A stretch of 64,000 nt of DNA from Euleptes europaea (Eukaryota; Chordata; Lepidosauria; Squamata; Sphaerodactylidae), in the NCBI RefSeq assembly GCF_029931775.1, contig NC_079323.1, positions 32,258,882 to 32,322,881 of the forward strand, read 5' to 3'. The stretch's first letter is position 1. Each line of letters starts with the position of its first letter. Below the pieces are notes generated by a model. It did not search any database and was not told where the DNA came from. It saw only the letters and a program-made list of their open reading frames with translations. This document shows positions 54,301-57,880 of the stretch, in pieces. The translations under genes and the position numbers were made by a program.

Positions 54301-55959
54301 GAGATTCAAAACAGATAAAATGAAGTATTTTTTCACACAATGCATAGTTAAATTGTGGAACTCCCTGCCTCAAAATGTGGTGATGGCTACCAACTTGGAC
54401 GGCTTTAAGAGGGGAGTGGACATGTTCATGGAGGAAAGGGGTATTCATGGCTACTAGTTAAAATGGCTACTAGTCATGATGCATACCTATTTTCTCCAGG
54501 ATCAGAGGAGCATGCTTATTATCTTAGGTGCTGTGAAACACTGGCAGGATGGTGCTGCTGCAGTCATCTTGTTTGTGGGCTTCCTAGAGGCACCTGGTTG
54601 GCCACTGTGTGAACAGACTGCTGGACTTGATGGGCCTTGGTCTGATCCAGCATTGCTTTTCTTATGTTCTTATGTACATCTGATCTGCAGACCACATAAA
54701 TCACTTCCCCTGGAGAAAGTGGCAGTTTTGGAGCGTAGACTCTATGGTATCACATCCCTGCTGAGCTCCTTCCTCCAAACTCTGCCTTTCCCAAGGTCCA
54801 ACCCCAAATCTTCAGGAATTTCCCAATTTAACACGGGTTGCCATTACAGTAATTAGATAAGGTTCTTTTAATGAGTAATATATCCTAGGAGTATGCTTGG
54901 CTTGGAAACTCTCAACATACAACCATTTTGTGGTTGGCTTTGCCCCTTCCCAGCAGCCATTTTGAAGCAGCACTTGCTCCCTGTTTTCAAAATTCAAAAA
55001 TCCCCACAGGTTAAATAAGTTAGGGGACTCTTGCAGTAGCTAATATTGGGTTCACAGAACAGTCCAATGGTCTGACTCTGCATGAGGTGGCTTTGTACGT
55101 TCATATTGTTTAGAGAAATGTCATGATCCTAGGCTTGAGGCTAGTGAGTAGAGCAGCATGCATAGGGTTACCAGTCAGAGCCTGGCAATGAAAGGAGGGG
55201 TGGGGGTGAAGATATGGGGGTATATTGGAGACGTCACTACATCACTTCTGGGGGAAACCTGAAAGTGATGGAGGGTATCTCTAGAAATCACCAGTATGGT
55301 AAAACCTCTCCAGTAAAGCTCTAGAACCAGAGTGGTGGCAGCCAGATAAAGCCTATGCCTGCTGTGGGGCTGAAGTGGGCAGGAAGGAAGAAGGGTGTGT
55401 GTGGAAATGGAGGGATCCTTGCAAGGGTCATCCCATATGTAGCAAACTGCACGGCCCTGCCTCTTTCTGCAATATGAAGGCAGACCTTAGAGTTGCCAAC
55501 TTCCAATTGGGGTCTGGAGATCTCTCAAAATTACAACTGATCTCCAAACCGCAGATATCAGTTCCTCTGGAGAAAATGACTGCTTTGGGGGGTAGACTCT
55601 ATGGCATTATGCCTCACTAACATCCCTCCCCTCCTCAAACTCTGCCCTCCCCAGGCTCCACCCCAAATCTCCTTAGTTGGCAATCCTATTTGTGTAAATC
55701 TGAAATGCCCACTCCTTCAAGTGTCCTGTTGCAGGAATTCCTTGCTATATGTTCAAATGGCATGCATTCGTTTTACCGCCCCATTTATATAACCATTTCT
55801 GTTTACTTTCAGGTGTTCATGGGTAATATTAATAGTAATGGACAGATCAAGAACTTTTTCAGCCCACCTATATTTTCTAGGTTCATTCGAATTGTTCCCA
55901 AAATGTGGAATCAGAGCATTGCTCTTCGAGTGGAACTATTTGGTTGCAATATTTTCTAG
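6210..55959 (+). CDS. F5: Coagulation factor V, complete coding region in 25 exons
   Basis: Encodes the plasma procofactor that, once cleaved by thrombin or factor Xa, forms prothrombinase with factor Xa on phospholipid. Coding exons: 6210-6376, 9348-9439, 10723-10845, 19635-19847, 20910-21053, 23962-24183, 25506-25671, 29294-29471, 30610-30712, 31760-31971, 32999-33149, 34186-34398, 36844-38833, 40352-40511, 42550-42786, 43091-43292, 45356-45535, 46287-46403, 47513-47584, 48247-48338, 50810-50965, 51809-51953, 52743-52891, 53822-54004, 55813-55959. They sum to 5814 nt (1937 residues plus stop) in one uninterrupted frame. Domains: signal peptide about 1-30, A1 about 31-340, A2 about 350-690, acidic linker and B 768-1298, A3 1299-1623, C1 1625-1779, C2 1780-1937. 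Exon count and phases match my recall of human F5. All introns are GT-AG except intron 6 (GC-AG). SLC19A2 follows on the same strand. The transcription start was not located. Confidence 0.97.
6540..6835 (+). mobile_element. tRNA-derived SINE (type 'gtagtggttaaaagcagtggtttgg')
   Basis: In F5 intron 1. The tRNA-like head has an A-box-like tgtagtggttaaaagcagtgg and a B box (gggtttgattcccc). The tail ends in a CTTCTTCTTT run. Related copies are at 7862-8060, 28856-29150 and 53370-53490 (all minus). Confidence 0.75.
6960..7200 (+). mobile_element. tRNA-derived SINE (type 'gtgtggttagagtgtcagactagga')
   Basis: In F5 intron 1. A-box/B-box head (B box caggttcaaatcccc), then a body with cctcacaaggttgttgtgagg and a 3' end near tttaattaattaaac. 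Same family as 41240-41468, 48521-48730 and 59390-59620. Confidence 0.75.
7350..7515 (-). mobile_element. tRNA-derived SINE, partial (Ala-like head family)
   Basis: Reads on the minus strand as the 3' two thirds of the family whose fullest copies are at 14891-15105, 32634-32845 and 57658-57880. The tRNA-like head is missing or interrupted at about 7510. Confidence 0.7.
7862..8080 (-). mobile_element. tRNA-derived SINE, diverged
   Basis: Reverse complement matches the family at 6540-6835: aagaagagttggtttttata end, then ccttgtgaggcagatggtgc. The end near 8020 is mixed with a BovB-tail-like 'gggtcgccatgagttggaag'. Confidence 0.65.
8090..9347. other. Rest of F5 intron 1, nothing recognised
   Basis: No exon-like segment or known repeat was recognised before the exon 2 acceptor at 9348. 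Confidence 0.4.
9348..9439 (+). CDS. F5: F5 exon 2 (A1)
   Basis: Residues 56-87, with [17 protein letters not shown] matching human [17 protein letters not shown]. 92 nt. The acceptor follows a long T-rich tract (TTTTTTTTTTCAG); the donor is CAG|GTGAAG. Confidence 0.96.
10160..10480 (-). mobile_element. CR1 LINE 3' end
   Basis: In F5 intron 2. It begins on the plus strand with atagaatcatagaatcacag, the reverse of the ATTCTATGATTCTATG-type repeat that ends CR1 elements, followed by 'gttggaagggaccaccaggg'. 5'-truncated, about 320 bp. Confidence 0.85.
10723..10845 (+). CDS. F5: F5 exon 3 (A1)
   Basis: Residues 87-128: [19 protein letters not shown], then [19 protein letters not shown], almost identical to human. 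123 nt. Donor AGG|GTAAGT. Confidence 0.97.
10940..11455 (+). mobile_element. BovB/RTE-type LINE 3' end, split by a SINE
   Basis: In F5 intron 3. The two outer parts (about 10940-11010 and 11310-11455) encode pieces of the same C-terminal sequence as the longer copy at 31040-31637: [18 protein letters not shown], then [19 protein letters not shown]. It ends in a CA microsatellite. A SINE occupies 11011-11309. Confidence 0.8.
11011..11309 (-). mobile_element. Sauria-type SINE with target duplication
   Basis: Minus-strand copy. The 3' tail (ctttacctt-type) is at 11011 and the tRNA-like head with gtggcgcag near 11300. The 14-bp sequence ggaaaagtcaaagg flanks it exactly, at 10997-11010 and 11310-11323. 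Sister copies lie at 25750-26060, 29835-30120 and 43612-43905. Confidence 0.88.
11922..13873. mobile_element. hAT-type non-autonomous DNA transposon with internal tandem repeats
   Basis: Termini are TAGGGCTGTCGATT and, inverted, TAGGGCTGTTGA. Exact 8-bp direct repeats GCTCAGAT flank it (11914-11921 and 13874-13881), the target size of hAT transposons. The ends are packed with ttcggccgaa-like motifs. The middle (about 12340-13530) is a GC-rich tandem array with unit about 220 bp. No transposase was recognised, so it would need one supplied in trans. Confidence 0.85.
12340..13530. repeat. Tandem repeat, about 220-bp unit, five to six copies
   Basis: The landmark gagttcatccagcg recurs at about 12549, 12766, 12991, 13211 and 13434, with a diverged first unit before it. 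Spacing is 217-225 bp. Differences are mostly in C-run length and scattered single bases. Long stop-free frames on both strands result from the repeat's composition. Confidence 0.9.
13882..14890. other. F5 intron 3 DNA, nothing recognised
   Basis: No coding segment or familiar repeat was recognised between the hAT element and the SINE at 14891. Confidence 0.4.
14891..15105 (-). mobile_element. tRNA-derived SINE (Ala-like head)
   Basis: On the minus strand the head reads ggggccgtggctcagcagta with box A/B spacing typical of a tRNA, followed by a body shared with 32634-32845 and 57658-57880, ending in catgtgttc-type sequence. Near full length. Confidence 0.8.
15190..16040. other. CpG-rich block inside intron 3
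   Basis: About 850 bp with very high GC and frequent CG dinucleotides, unlike the AT-rich surroundings. Long frames on both strands (up to 249 codons) are low in complexity, Pro/Arg/Ala-rich and resemble no family. It could act as a CpG island, but no promoter element or transcript is evident. Confidence 0.6.
16125..17640 (+). repeat. Long polypyrimidine satellite array
   Basis: 16125-17228 is 1104 bases of C and T only, built from TTCTCTTTCTCTTTCCCC-type units. A second-order repeat of about 380 bp is visible: the marker ctttctttccccttcccc near 16331 recurs near 16712 with the same neighbours. From 17229 to 17640 the array becomes a CCTT/TTCTGTCC repeat with scattered purines. Confidence 0.95.
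17784..17988 (+). mobile_element. hAT MITE (TAGGGTTGCCA family)
   Basis: About 205 bp. Termini taaggttgccaacctcc and tgtcaaccct(a). The flanks gcctcccc and gcttcccc agree at 7 of 8 bases, consistent with an 8-bp target duplication. Nested in the composite element at 15183-18209. Confidence 0.75.
18312..18518. repeat. Foldback pair of Penelope-like 3' ends
   Basis: Left arm 18312-18418 and right arm 18419-18518 are inverted copies meeting at cagatacgtatctg, with the shared motifs agtgagctgtgactcac and tctggcaggg/cctgccaga. The left arm lacks the agtagcaccttaaag segment present in the right arm. Same family as 33264-33479, 48740-48880 and 62226-62362. The Penelope label is from memory of similar reptile repeats. 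Confidence 0.7.
18519..19634. other. End of F5 intron 3, nothing recognised
   Basis: No repeat or exon-like segment was recognised before the exon 4 acceptor. Confidence 0.4.
19635..19847 (+). CDS. F5: F5 exon 4 (A1)
   Basis: Residues 128-199, ending in [16 protein letters not shown]. 213 nt. It follows intron 3, the longest intron (8.8 kb), which is packed with mobile elements. Confidence 0.97.
20107..20323 (-). mobile_element. hAT MITE with exact 8-bp target duplication
   Basis: In intron 4. Ends gggttgccag and ggttggcagctcta. GTTGGGAG flanks both sides (20099-20106 and 20324-20331). Same family as 17784-17988. Confidence 0.88.
20910..21053 (+). CDS. F5: F5 exon 5 (A1)
   Basis: Residues 199-247, including [11 protein letters not shown] and [15 protein letters not shown]. 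144 nt. Donor CAG|GTACTG. Confidence 0.97.
21054..22744. other. First part of F5 intron 5, nothing recognised
   Basis: No host exon, RNA gene or familiar repeat was recognised. A short GGGAGGGAGGG stretch near 21680 is the only simple repeat. Confidence 0.4.
22774..23356. repeat. Large inverted repeat, about 230-bp arms
   Basis: In intron 5. The left arm runs from atagcaaaaaa (22774) to about 23000; the right arm from about 23140 to tttgctat (23357). The arms are inverted and nearly identical by eye, including tggccacaagcgtgta and caaggactggaacatta. The unpaired centre is about 140 bp and GC-richer. ATTCATTAAATAAT (22731-22744) and ATTCATTGAATAAT (23357-23370) stand on either side. Confidence 0.88.
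23368..23658. repeat. Second palindromic element, about 290 bp
   Basis: Immediately beside the previous palindrome. Inverted halves share ggctttttatgcacag / ctgtgaataaaaggcc, cattgcaatcaccccc / gggggtgattgccatgg, and ttttgcacatctt / aagatgtgcaaaa, with a short centre near 23515. It looks like a MITE that is one long hairpin. No coding capacity. Confidence 0.82.
23680..23884 (-). mobile_element. hAT MITE with exact 8-bp target duplication
   Basis: Ends TAGGGTGGCC and GGCAACCCTA. GAAGGGAA flanks both sides (23672-23679 and 23885-23892). It ends about 77 bp upstream of the F5 exon 6 acceptor. Confidence 0.9.
23962..24183 (+). CDS. F5: F5 exon 6 (A1), with a GC splice donor
   Basis: Residues 247-321, with [20 protein letters not shown] and the end SSVVQKHLQ. 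222 nt. The frame and the human boundary place the donor at CAAG|GCAAGG, a GC donor with an otherwise near-perfect consensus. No GT nearby would keep the frame into exon 7. Confidence 0.95.
24184..24185 (+). promoter_or_regulatory. GC splice donor of F5 intron 6
   Basis: Exon 6 ends CAAG and the intron starts GCAAGG. This is the AAG|GCAAG form typical of the rare GC-AG introns; all other F5 donors here are GT. Confidence 0.92.
24645..24745 (-). mobile_element. CR1 LINE 3' tip
   Basis: aatcatagaatcatagagtt followed by ggtagggaccaccaggtca, a short 5'-truncated CR1 end in reverse orientation, same family as 10160-10480. Confidence 0.8.
24750..25505. other. F5 intron 6 DNA, nothing recognised
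   Basis: Nothing familiar beyond the CR1 tip. 24900-25020 is GC-richer than its surroundings. Confidence 0.4.
25506..25671 (+). CDS. F5: F5 exon 7 (A1-A2 junction)
   Basis: Residues 321-376: [12 protein letters not shown], then the linker holding the Arg306 counterpart (Ile337, codon at 25553-25555), then [16 protein letters not shown]. 166 nt. Linker length equals human between the Cys and the Trp, so the alignment is gap-free. Confidence 0.96.
25750..26060 (+). mobile_element. Sauria-type SINE, near full length
   Basis: In intron 7. Head gagccctgtggcgcagagtg, B box gagttcgatcc, body with cttccgaggtcggtaaaatg, tail ggggacctttaccttttt. This is the cleanest copy in the window. Confidence 0.9.
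26061..27035. other. F5 intron 7 DNA, nothing recognised
   Basis: No recognisable element; short frames only. Confidence 0.4.
27036..28627. repeat. Short hairpin repeat split by a copia element
   Basis: 27036-27091 (cctaagtagagttacaccct to acttagaaggg) and 28603-28627 (gggtatagctctgcttagga) are two halves of one small palindromic squamate repeat that also occurs near 56300-56350. The LTR element at 27092-28602 sits between them. Confidence 0.7.
27092..28602 (-). mobile_element. Ty1/copia-type LTR retrotransposon fossil
   Basis: A fossil LTR element in F5 intron 7. The two LTRs are 28274-28602 (5') and 27092-27421 (3') in minus-strand orientation, about 330 bp each, starting TGTTGG and, for the 5' LTR, ending CCAACA. 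The roughly 850-bp interior keeps only a gag-like beginning (27964-28179) and an RNase H-like end of pol (27429-27716, with [11 protein letters not shown] and [10 protein letters not shown]). It is broken and heavily shortened. By eye the LTRs differ at about one base in seven, so it is old. The flanks share AGGGT. Confidence 0.85.
28856..29150 (-). mobile_element. tRNA-derived SINE, full length
   Basis: In intron 7, about 140 bp before exon 8. Reverse of the 6540-6835 family: tail at gaagaagaagaagagttgtt, head ending near accactacaccatgctggct. Confidence 0.8.
29294..29471 (+). CDS. F5: F5 exon 8 (A2)
   Basis: Residues 376-435: [19 protein letters not shown] through [16 protein letters not shown]. 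178 nt. A SINE ends about 140 bp upstream of the acceptor. Donor CGT|GTAAGT. Confidence 0.96.
29835..30120 (+). mobile_element. Sauria-type SINE
   Basis: In intron 8. Starts within the head (aagctgcagtactgcag), B box gagttcaatctt, tail gggactacctttaccttttt. The sequence aataagtacca occurs before (29826) and after (30119), suggesting a target duplication of about 11 bp. Confidence 0.85.
30610..30712 (+). CDS. F5: F5 exon 9 (A2)
   Basis: Residues 436-470: [19 protein letters not shown], matching human [19 protein letters not shown]. 103 nt. Confidence 0.96.
31040..31637 (+). mobile_element. BovB/RTE-type LINE, 3' end
   Basis: In intron 9. Encodes, with frame breaks, the C-terminal part of an RTE-type reverse transcriptase: [20 protein letters not shown], then [16 protein letters not shown] and [19 protein letters not shown], then [13 protein letters not shown] and ending HRVTVSQK. 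The 3' tip is agtgacttgacggcagtt followed by a CA repeat. 5'-truncated and inactive. The reading YGCESW...GHLMRR is characteristic of BovB-like elements. Confidence 0.8.
31760..31971 (+). CDS. F5: F5 exon 10 (A2)
   Basis: Residues 470-540: [19 protein letters not shown], then [20 protein letters not shown]. The exon ends at the counterpart of mammalian Arg506, which is Lys537 here (codon at 31960-31962). 212 nt. Confidence 0.97.
32634..32845 (-). mobile_element. tRNA-derived SINE (Ala-like head), full length
   Basis: In intron 10. Plus-strand reading from cacatgaagctgccttatac to gctctaccattgagccacag. Head with box A ggctcaatggtagagc on the minus strand. Confidence 0.85.
32999..33149 (+). CDS. 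F5: F5 exon 11 (A2)
   Basis: Residues 541-591: [18 protein letters not shown], then [14 protein letters not shown]. 151 nt. Acceptor TTTTCCAG. Confidence 0.97.
33264..33479. mobile_element. Foldback unit of Penelope-like 3' ends, 16-bp target duplication
   Basis: In intron 11. Two inverted arms (agagtccagtagcacctta on the left; its reverse complement on the right) join near tcttcagatcacttctg. The whole unit is bounded by CCAGATAGTATATTGT at 33248-33263 and again at 33480-33495, so it entered as one piece. Confidence 0.88.
33662..33958 (+). mobile_element. Penelope-like 3' fragment (gatgcctgccacagctgctgg family)
   Basis: In intron 11. Single, non-inverted copy of the sequence that forms the arms of the foldback units at 44312-44561 and 62720-62976. 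TTTAATATAAC flanks it (33651-33661 and 33959-33969). Confidence 0.7.
34186..34398 (+). CDS. F5: F5 exon 12 (A2)
   Basis: Residues 591-662: [20 protein letters not shown], then [17 protein letters not shown]. 213 nt. Acceptor preceded by a C12-type pyrimidine tract. Confidence 0.97.
34399..36843. other. F5 intron 12, only vague repeat traces
   Basis: 35200-35440 carries old SINE/LINE-like pieces (aagctgccttatgttgag; ataaacgattgagaaataaa). 36180-36600 is GC-richer with longer but unrecognised frames on both strands. No exon was recognised. Confidence 0.4.
36844..38833 (+). CDS. F5: F5 exon 13 (end of A2, acidic linker, whole B domain, start of A3)
   Basis: Residues 662-1325, 1990 nt (human exon 13 is about 0.8 kb longer). 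In order: end of A2 (TWLLSSWG...RLRFRDAKC); acidic, Tyr-rich linker; first thrombin-type site LGLR767|TF (Arg codon 37158-37160); B domain rich in Asn-X-Ser/Thr sequons; a basic patch ([11 protein letters not shown]) ending in TPR1193|GF (Arg codon 38436-38438); an acidic tract ([28 protein letters not shown]); third thrombin-type site YLR1298|AV; then the A3 start, [16 protein letters not shown]. The human 9-residue tandem repeats are absent. The frame runs on only four codons past the donor before a stop, which fixes the exon end at AAAAG|GTTCGA, a weak donor. Confidence 0.95.
37044..37160 (+). other. Duplicated segment before the first thrombin site of F5
   Basis: Within exon 13. [13 protein letters not shown] (ending at 37079) and [13 protein letters not shown] (ending at 37160) are 27 residues (81 nt) apart and alignable at DNA level. 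Only the second copy has the P1 Arg; human has a single copy, DYQNRLAAALGIR. Confidence 0.85.
38834..40351. other. F5 intron 13
   Basis: Apart from the MITE at 39410-39610 nothing was recognised in this 1.5-kb intron. Confidence 0.45.
39410..39610 (-). mobile_element. hAT MITE (TAGGGTTGCCA family)
   Basis: In intron 13. Ends gggttgccagctcc and ggctggcatcccta. No clear target duplication; a G12-type run precedes it. Confidence 0.75.
40352..40511 (+). CDS. F5: F5 exon 14 (A3)
   Basis: Residues 1325-1378: [17 protein letters not shown], then [18 protein letters not shown]. 160 nt. An alternative AG five bases downstream would break the frame. The short acidic stretch that opens human exon 14 (DIEDSDDIPED) is replaced by [10 protein letters not shown]. 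Confidence 0.94.
41240..41468 (-). mobile_element. tRNA-derived SINE (6960-7200 family)
   Basis: In intron 14. Plus-strand reading begins tttatttatttatttacttc and includes cagtggggaccccaag and cctcacaacaaccttgtgag; the head lies near 41468. Confidence 0.8.
42103..42311 (+). mobile_element. hAT MITE with exact 8-bp target duplication
   Basis: In intron 14. Ends tacgattgccaacctcc and ctggcaaccctac. CTGATGAG flanks both sides (42095-42102 and 42312-42319). Confidence 0.9.
42550..42786 (+). CDS. F5: F5 exon 15 (A3)
   Basis: Residues 1379-1457: [20 protein letters not shown], then [14 protein letters not shown] and YYSAVNP. 237 nt, phase 0 at both ends. Confidence 0.97.
43091..43292 (+). CDS. 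F5: F5 exon 16 (A3)
   Basis: Residues 1458-1525: [18 protein letters not shown], then [18 protein letters not shown]. The variable loop after it carries two Cys residues ([12 protein letters not shown]) that human factor V lacks. 202 nt. Confidence 0.96.
43612..43905 (+). mobile_element. Sauria-type SINE
   Basis: In intron 16. Head partly eroded; B box gagttcgatcccgac, body cttccgaggtcggtaaaatg, tail gggaactacctttacctt. Confidence 0.87.
44312..44561. mobile_element. Foldback unit (gatgcctgccrcagctgctgg family), 13-bp target duplication
   Basis: In intron 16. The left half (gtaggttatccgggctgtgt onward) and right half (its inverted copy, ending ccttcgacaat) meet at ctgaaggtctctccttcag. ATATATGAAAACA flanks it exactly (44299-44311 and 44562-44574). 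Confidence 0.9.
44575..45355. other. Rest of F5 intron 16, nothing recognised
   Basis: AT-rich DNA without a familiar element before exon 17. Confidence 0.4.
45356..45535 (+). CDS. F5: F5 exon 17 (A3)
   Basis: Residues 1525-1585: [18 protein letters not shown], then [16 protein letters not shown] and [11 protein letters not shown]. 180 nt. Confidence 0.97.
46032..46262 (-). mobile_element. CR1-like LINE 3' end
   Basis: In intron 17. Begins ataagaacataagaaaagct and continues like the reverse complement of 54500-54680. It stops about 25 bp before exon 18. Confidence 0.7.
46287..46403 (+). CDS. F5: F5 exon 18 (end of A3)
   Basis: Residues 1585-1624: [20 protein letters not shown], then [12 protein letters not shown]. 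117 nt. Human reads WWLL where this reads VWLL. Confidence 0.96.
47100..47292. mobile_element. hAT-like MITE (CAGGGGTGTCAAAC termini)
   Basis: In intron 18. Left end caggagtgtcaaacataagg and right end gtgtttgacacccctg are inverted copies. About 190 bp, non-coding. No exact target duplication seen. Confidence 0.65.
47513..47584 (+). CDS. F5: F5 exon 19 (start of C1)
   Basis: Residues 1624-1648: [20 protein letters not shown], matching human [20 protein letters not shown]. 72 nt. Opens the first discoidin-type C domain. Confidence 0.95.
48247..48338 (+). CDS. F5: F5 exon 20 (C1)
   Basis: Residues 1648-1678: [20 protein letters not shown], ending GSWIQ. 92 nt. Frame chosen by joining one base from exon 19. 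Confidence 0.95.
48521..48730 (-). mobile_element. tRNA-derived SINE (6960-7200 family)
   Basis: In intron 20: tatttatttattttgtgcat to gaattgaacctgggtctccc, with cctcacaacaaccctgtgag. Confidence 0.75.
48740..48880 (+). mobile_element. Penelope-like 3' fragment, single arm
   Basis: In intron 20: gggtagctgtgttggactgc, agtccagtagcaccttagag, then agggtataagctttcaaaag. Not inverted here. Confidence 0.6.
48881..49770. other. F5 intron 20 DNA, nothing recognised
   Basis: Contains several short frames around 49020-49440 without known motifs. Confidence 0.4.
49772..50404 (-). mobile_element. 5S-rRNA-derived SINE, interrupted
   Basis: The two outer parts, 49772-49929 and 50325-50404, are the reverse of a SINE whose head resembles 5S rRNA (ggtctcccatccaaatacta; tgcttagcttcccagatctg; gatcgggctagcctggg) and whose tail (cataagtcggctgcaactgg, then CA repeat) resembles the 3' tip of the BovB-like LINE at 31040-31637. 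A solo LTR splits it. Confidence 0.82.
49930..50324 (+). mobile_element. Solo LTR fossil
   Basis: A 395-bp LTR-like sequence starting TGTCAG and ending CTGACA, with an AATAAAG polyadenylation-type motif near 50249. ATACT flanks it exactly (49925-49929 and 50325-50329). No internal region remains, as after recombination between two LTRs. Orientation is inferred from the AATAAA position. Family within the retroviral/LTR kin not determined. Confidence 0.82.
50775..50800 (+). repeat. (TTA)n microsatellite at the exon 21 acceptor
   Basis: About seven TTA/ATT units followed by T6, ending 9 bases before the acceptor AG. Confidence 0.85.
50810..50965 (+). CDS. F5: F5 exon 21 (C1)
   Basis: Residues 1679-1730: [20 protein letters not shown], then [20 protein letters not shown]. 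156 nt. A (TTA)n microsatellite and T6 run stand just upstream of the acceptor. Donor AAG|GTCTGT. Confidence 0.95.
51404..51565 (+). mobile_element. tRNA-derived SINE (Ala-like head), plus strand
   Basis: In intron 21. Head ggcccatggctaaatggtag with agagcatctgcttggcatgc, weak B box, body ending cagtataaggcagcgttgtg. Confidence 0.82.
51809..51953 (+). CDS. F5: F5 exon 22 (end of C1)
   Basis: Residues 1731-1779: [20 protein letters not shown], then [14 protein letters not shown]. 145 nt. It has an extra Cys (1762) where human reads TRAYNRP. Confidence 0.96.
52743..52891 (+). CDS. F5: F5 exon 23 (start of C2)
   Basis: Residues 1779-1828: [20 protein letters not shown], then [20 protein letters not shown]. 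149 nt. The loop holding the human membrane-inserting Trp pair reads KKNFISSW here. Confidence 0.96.
53187..53490 (-). mobile_element. Two SINE fragments side by side
   Basis: In intron 23. 53187-53270 is the head end of the Ala-like SINE family (gctggagatatccgggatgg; ctcggtcactgaaccacag). 53370-53490 is part of the 6540-6835 family (tagaagaagagtcggttttt; cacgtgaggcaggtggggct). Confidence 0.65.
53822..54004 (+). CDS. F5: F5 exon 24 (C2)
   Basis: Residues 1829-1889: [20 protein letters not shown], then [19 protein letters not shown]. 183 nt, phase 0 at both ends. Confidence 0.97.
54115..54680 (+). mobile_element. CR1-like LINE, 3' end with part of ORF2
   Basis: In intron 24. Encodes [19 protein letters not shown], then [20 protein letters not shown] and [19 protein letters not shown], the C-terminal block of CR1-type ORF2, followed by the 3' UTR ending ttcttatgttcttatg. 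5'-truncated. It explains the minus-strand pieces at 5691-5915 and 46032-46262. Confidence 0.88.
54685..54845 (+). mobile_element. hAT MITE, partial
   Basis: cacttcccctggagaaagtg to acgggttgccat, a truncated member of the TAGGGTTGCCA family attached to the CR1 end. Confidence 0.6.
55488..55690 (+). mobile_element. hAT MITE (TAGGGTTGCCA family)
   Basis: In intron 24, ending about 120 bp before exon 25. Ends tagagttgccaacttcc and gttggcaatccta. Confidence 0.75.
55813..55959 (+). CDS. F5: F5 exon 25 (end of C2, stop codon)
   Basis: Residues 1890-1937 plus the TAG at 55957-55959: [20 protein letters not shown], then [14 protein letters not shown]. 147 nt. The closing Cys pairs with the first Cys of C2 in this family. 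Confidence 0.97.
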   Translation: MFMGNINSNGQIKNFFSPPIFSRFIRIVPKMWNQSIALRVELFGCNIF

Positions 55960-56022
55960 GAGTTGGGACAGGGGACCGTCAGATTAAGAAGATCCAGAGC
56001 TTTAAGTCTGCTGTGTCAAAAG

Positions 56023-56104
56023 AATAAAACAACTCTTCTCATGATCCTCTGGTGTATAACCAAAGCACTTTCTGCTGTGGATTGGAAATACCTTTGCAAA
56101 TAAA
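56023..56104 (+). promoter_or_regulatory. Candidate F5 polyadenylation signals
   Basis: AATAAA at 56023-56028 (64 nt after the stop) and again at 56099-56104. Either would end a short 3' UTR. Which is used cannot be told from sequence alone. Confidence 0.6.
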
Positions 56105-57655
56105 TATCAATTGAAAGACATTTTGTGGGTATTATACTAAAACGATTATATAACACAAGGAACATGTGAGAAATTATCAGAGGAATCCTAAGCAGGTCTA
56201 CTCAGGTCCATTCAATGGGGCTTACTTCCAGGAAAGTTTTCTTAAAAGAGTTGTGCTGTATATTTGCCATTTTTACATAGAATGTGTTCCTTACCACCCA
56301 GTCCTAAGCAGTTACATGCATCTCAATGGGTTTAGAAAAGTATAACTCTGCTCAGAATTTACTTGTTAGTATATTAACACCACAGCTTTGATCTATATCT
56401 GGGTTTCTTCCCTCCCATTCTCAATGCAAATTGCTGGCTGTCTTTTGTATTTTCACTGCAGCTAAGTTTGCTTGTGAAGCTAAGCAAAGATTGTATTATT
56501 TTATGACACCAAAGAATTTAAATAGCTATTAAATCAAGCTGATGAATCCTTTTGCCAGAAATACTTTCTGTTTTAGAGATACTTTGCCTAATATTTTGCA
56601 GTGAATTACTGTTAGTGTAATAATCTATTACATGATCACATCCTTGTACCTTTCCCCCCTGATATATCCCACCTGGCTATTGTTAGATGGATATTGGGCT
56701 GCATTGACTTCCTCAATCTAAGAGTTTAACAAATAGGAAATTACACTTTTACAGGCCACATCAAATCACTGGTTCTGTTGTCTAGGTAGGATAAGTTCTC
56801 AGTATTGCATAGAAGGCAATAACATTGCCAAGGTAAACAAAGGGAGGAACTCTAGACGAGTAAATCAATGCTCAGTTGTTTGCGCTTCCAGTAATTACTG
56901 CCTGATTCAATAAATATGGGTTGGAATGTACACTGTACCTTGCAGAAATGATCCTTCAAGCTAACACAAACAGTTTTGTAAGGTTTATTTCCCCAAATCC
57001 ATGTCCACTTCTTTTGAAATGATGCACAACTGGAGGACAAATCTTTCCTAGGTTTTTTCACTGTGAAATATTTTTAAAGATCTTCCTTTCAAAAGGATGT
57101 TCTTCCCTCCAGGGAGCCACATTTTTTAAAAAATAAAACAAGCAATGCAATCAAGGTAGGTCTAACTGGGAAAAAGCCTGATACCAAAGAGTTGGTGCAA
57201 CATCTTGAAAAGCTACTGTCTTTCTCTCAGCCTACCCTTCCGAGGCTATTATACTGCTCTGAGCTTATTGCACAAAGTGTGAAAAAATACAAATTATCTC
57301 TGAAAGAGCTTTGTCTAAGATTAATTGTCCTCACCTCACACAATTGCACCTATGTGCCCATTATTATTTTATTAGCTTCTAAGATGTTCAGTGCCTTTAG
57401 CACTATCCATGATATCCTAGTGTGAGAAAGAAGAGAAGAGGAGATTTGTACTGGGATAGGTTATGATCTGAGGAAGTTAAGGGAGTTAGAAGTTAGATTT
57501 TGAGGAGTTTAACATGATTGTGAATTGAAGATCTGAGGAGGCACCAGATCTTTGATTAAGTTTCTCTGCCTGAGGAACTGAGTGAACAAAGGAATACACC
57601 AGTGAGGTTTGCTAGGTCTGGTGTGAAACTTAGTTCCAGCATCAGGGTGTTGTGC
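56105..57655. other. Intergenic DNA after F5, small repeat traces
   Basis: 56180-56350 carries short palindromic-repeat-like sequence (agtcctaagcagttacatgc; tataactctgctcaga) of the type split at 27036-28627. The rest is unrecognised. Confidence 0.45.
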
Positions 57656-57880
57656 TTATATGAACACATGAAGCTGCCTTATACTGAATCAGACCCTTGG
57701 TCCATTGAAGTCAGTATTGTCTACTCAGATCGGCAGTGGCTCTCCAGGGTCTCAGGCAGAGGTCTTTCACATCACCTACTTGCCTAGTCCCTTTAATTGG
57801 AGATGCTGGGGATTGAACCTCGGACCTTCTGCATGTCAAGCAGATGCTCTACCATTGAGCCACAGCACCTCCCTGCCTAT
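57656..57880 (-). mobile_element. tRNA-derived SINE (Ala-like head), full length
   Basis: Plus-strand reading from atgaacacatgaagctgcct to gctctaccattgagccacag. Complete head and body. Confidence 0.85.
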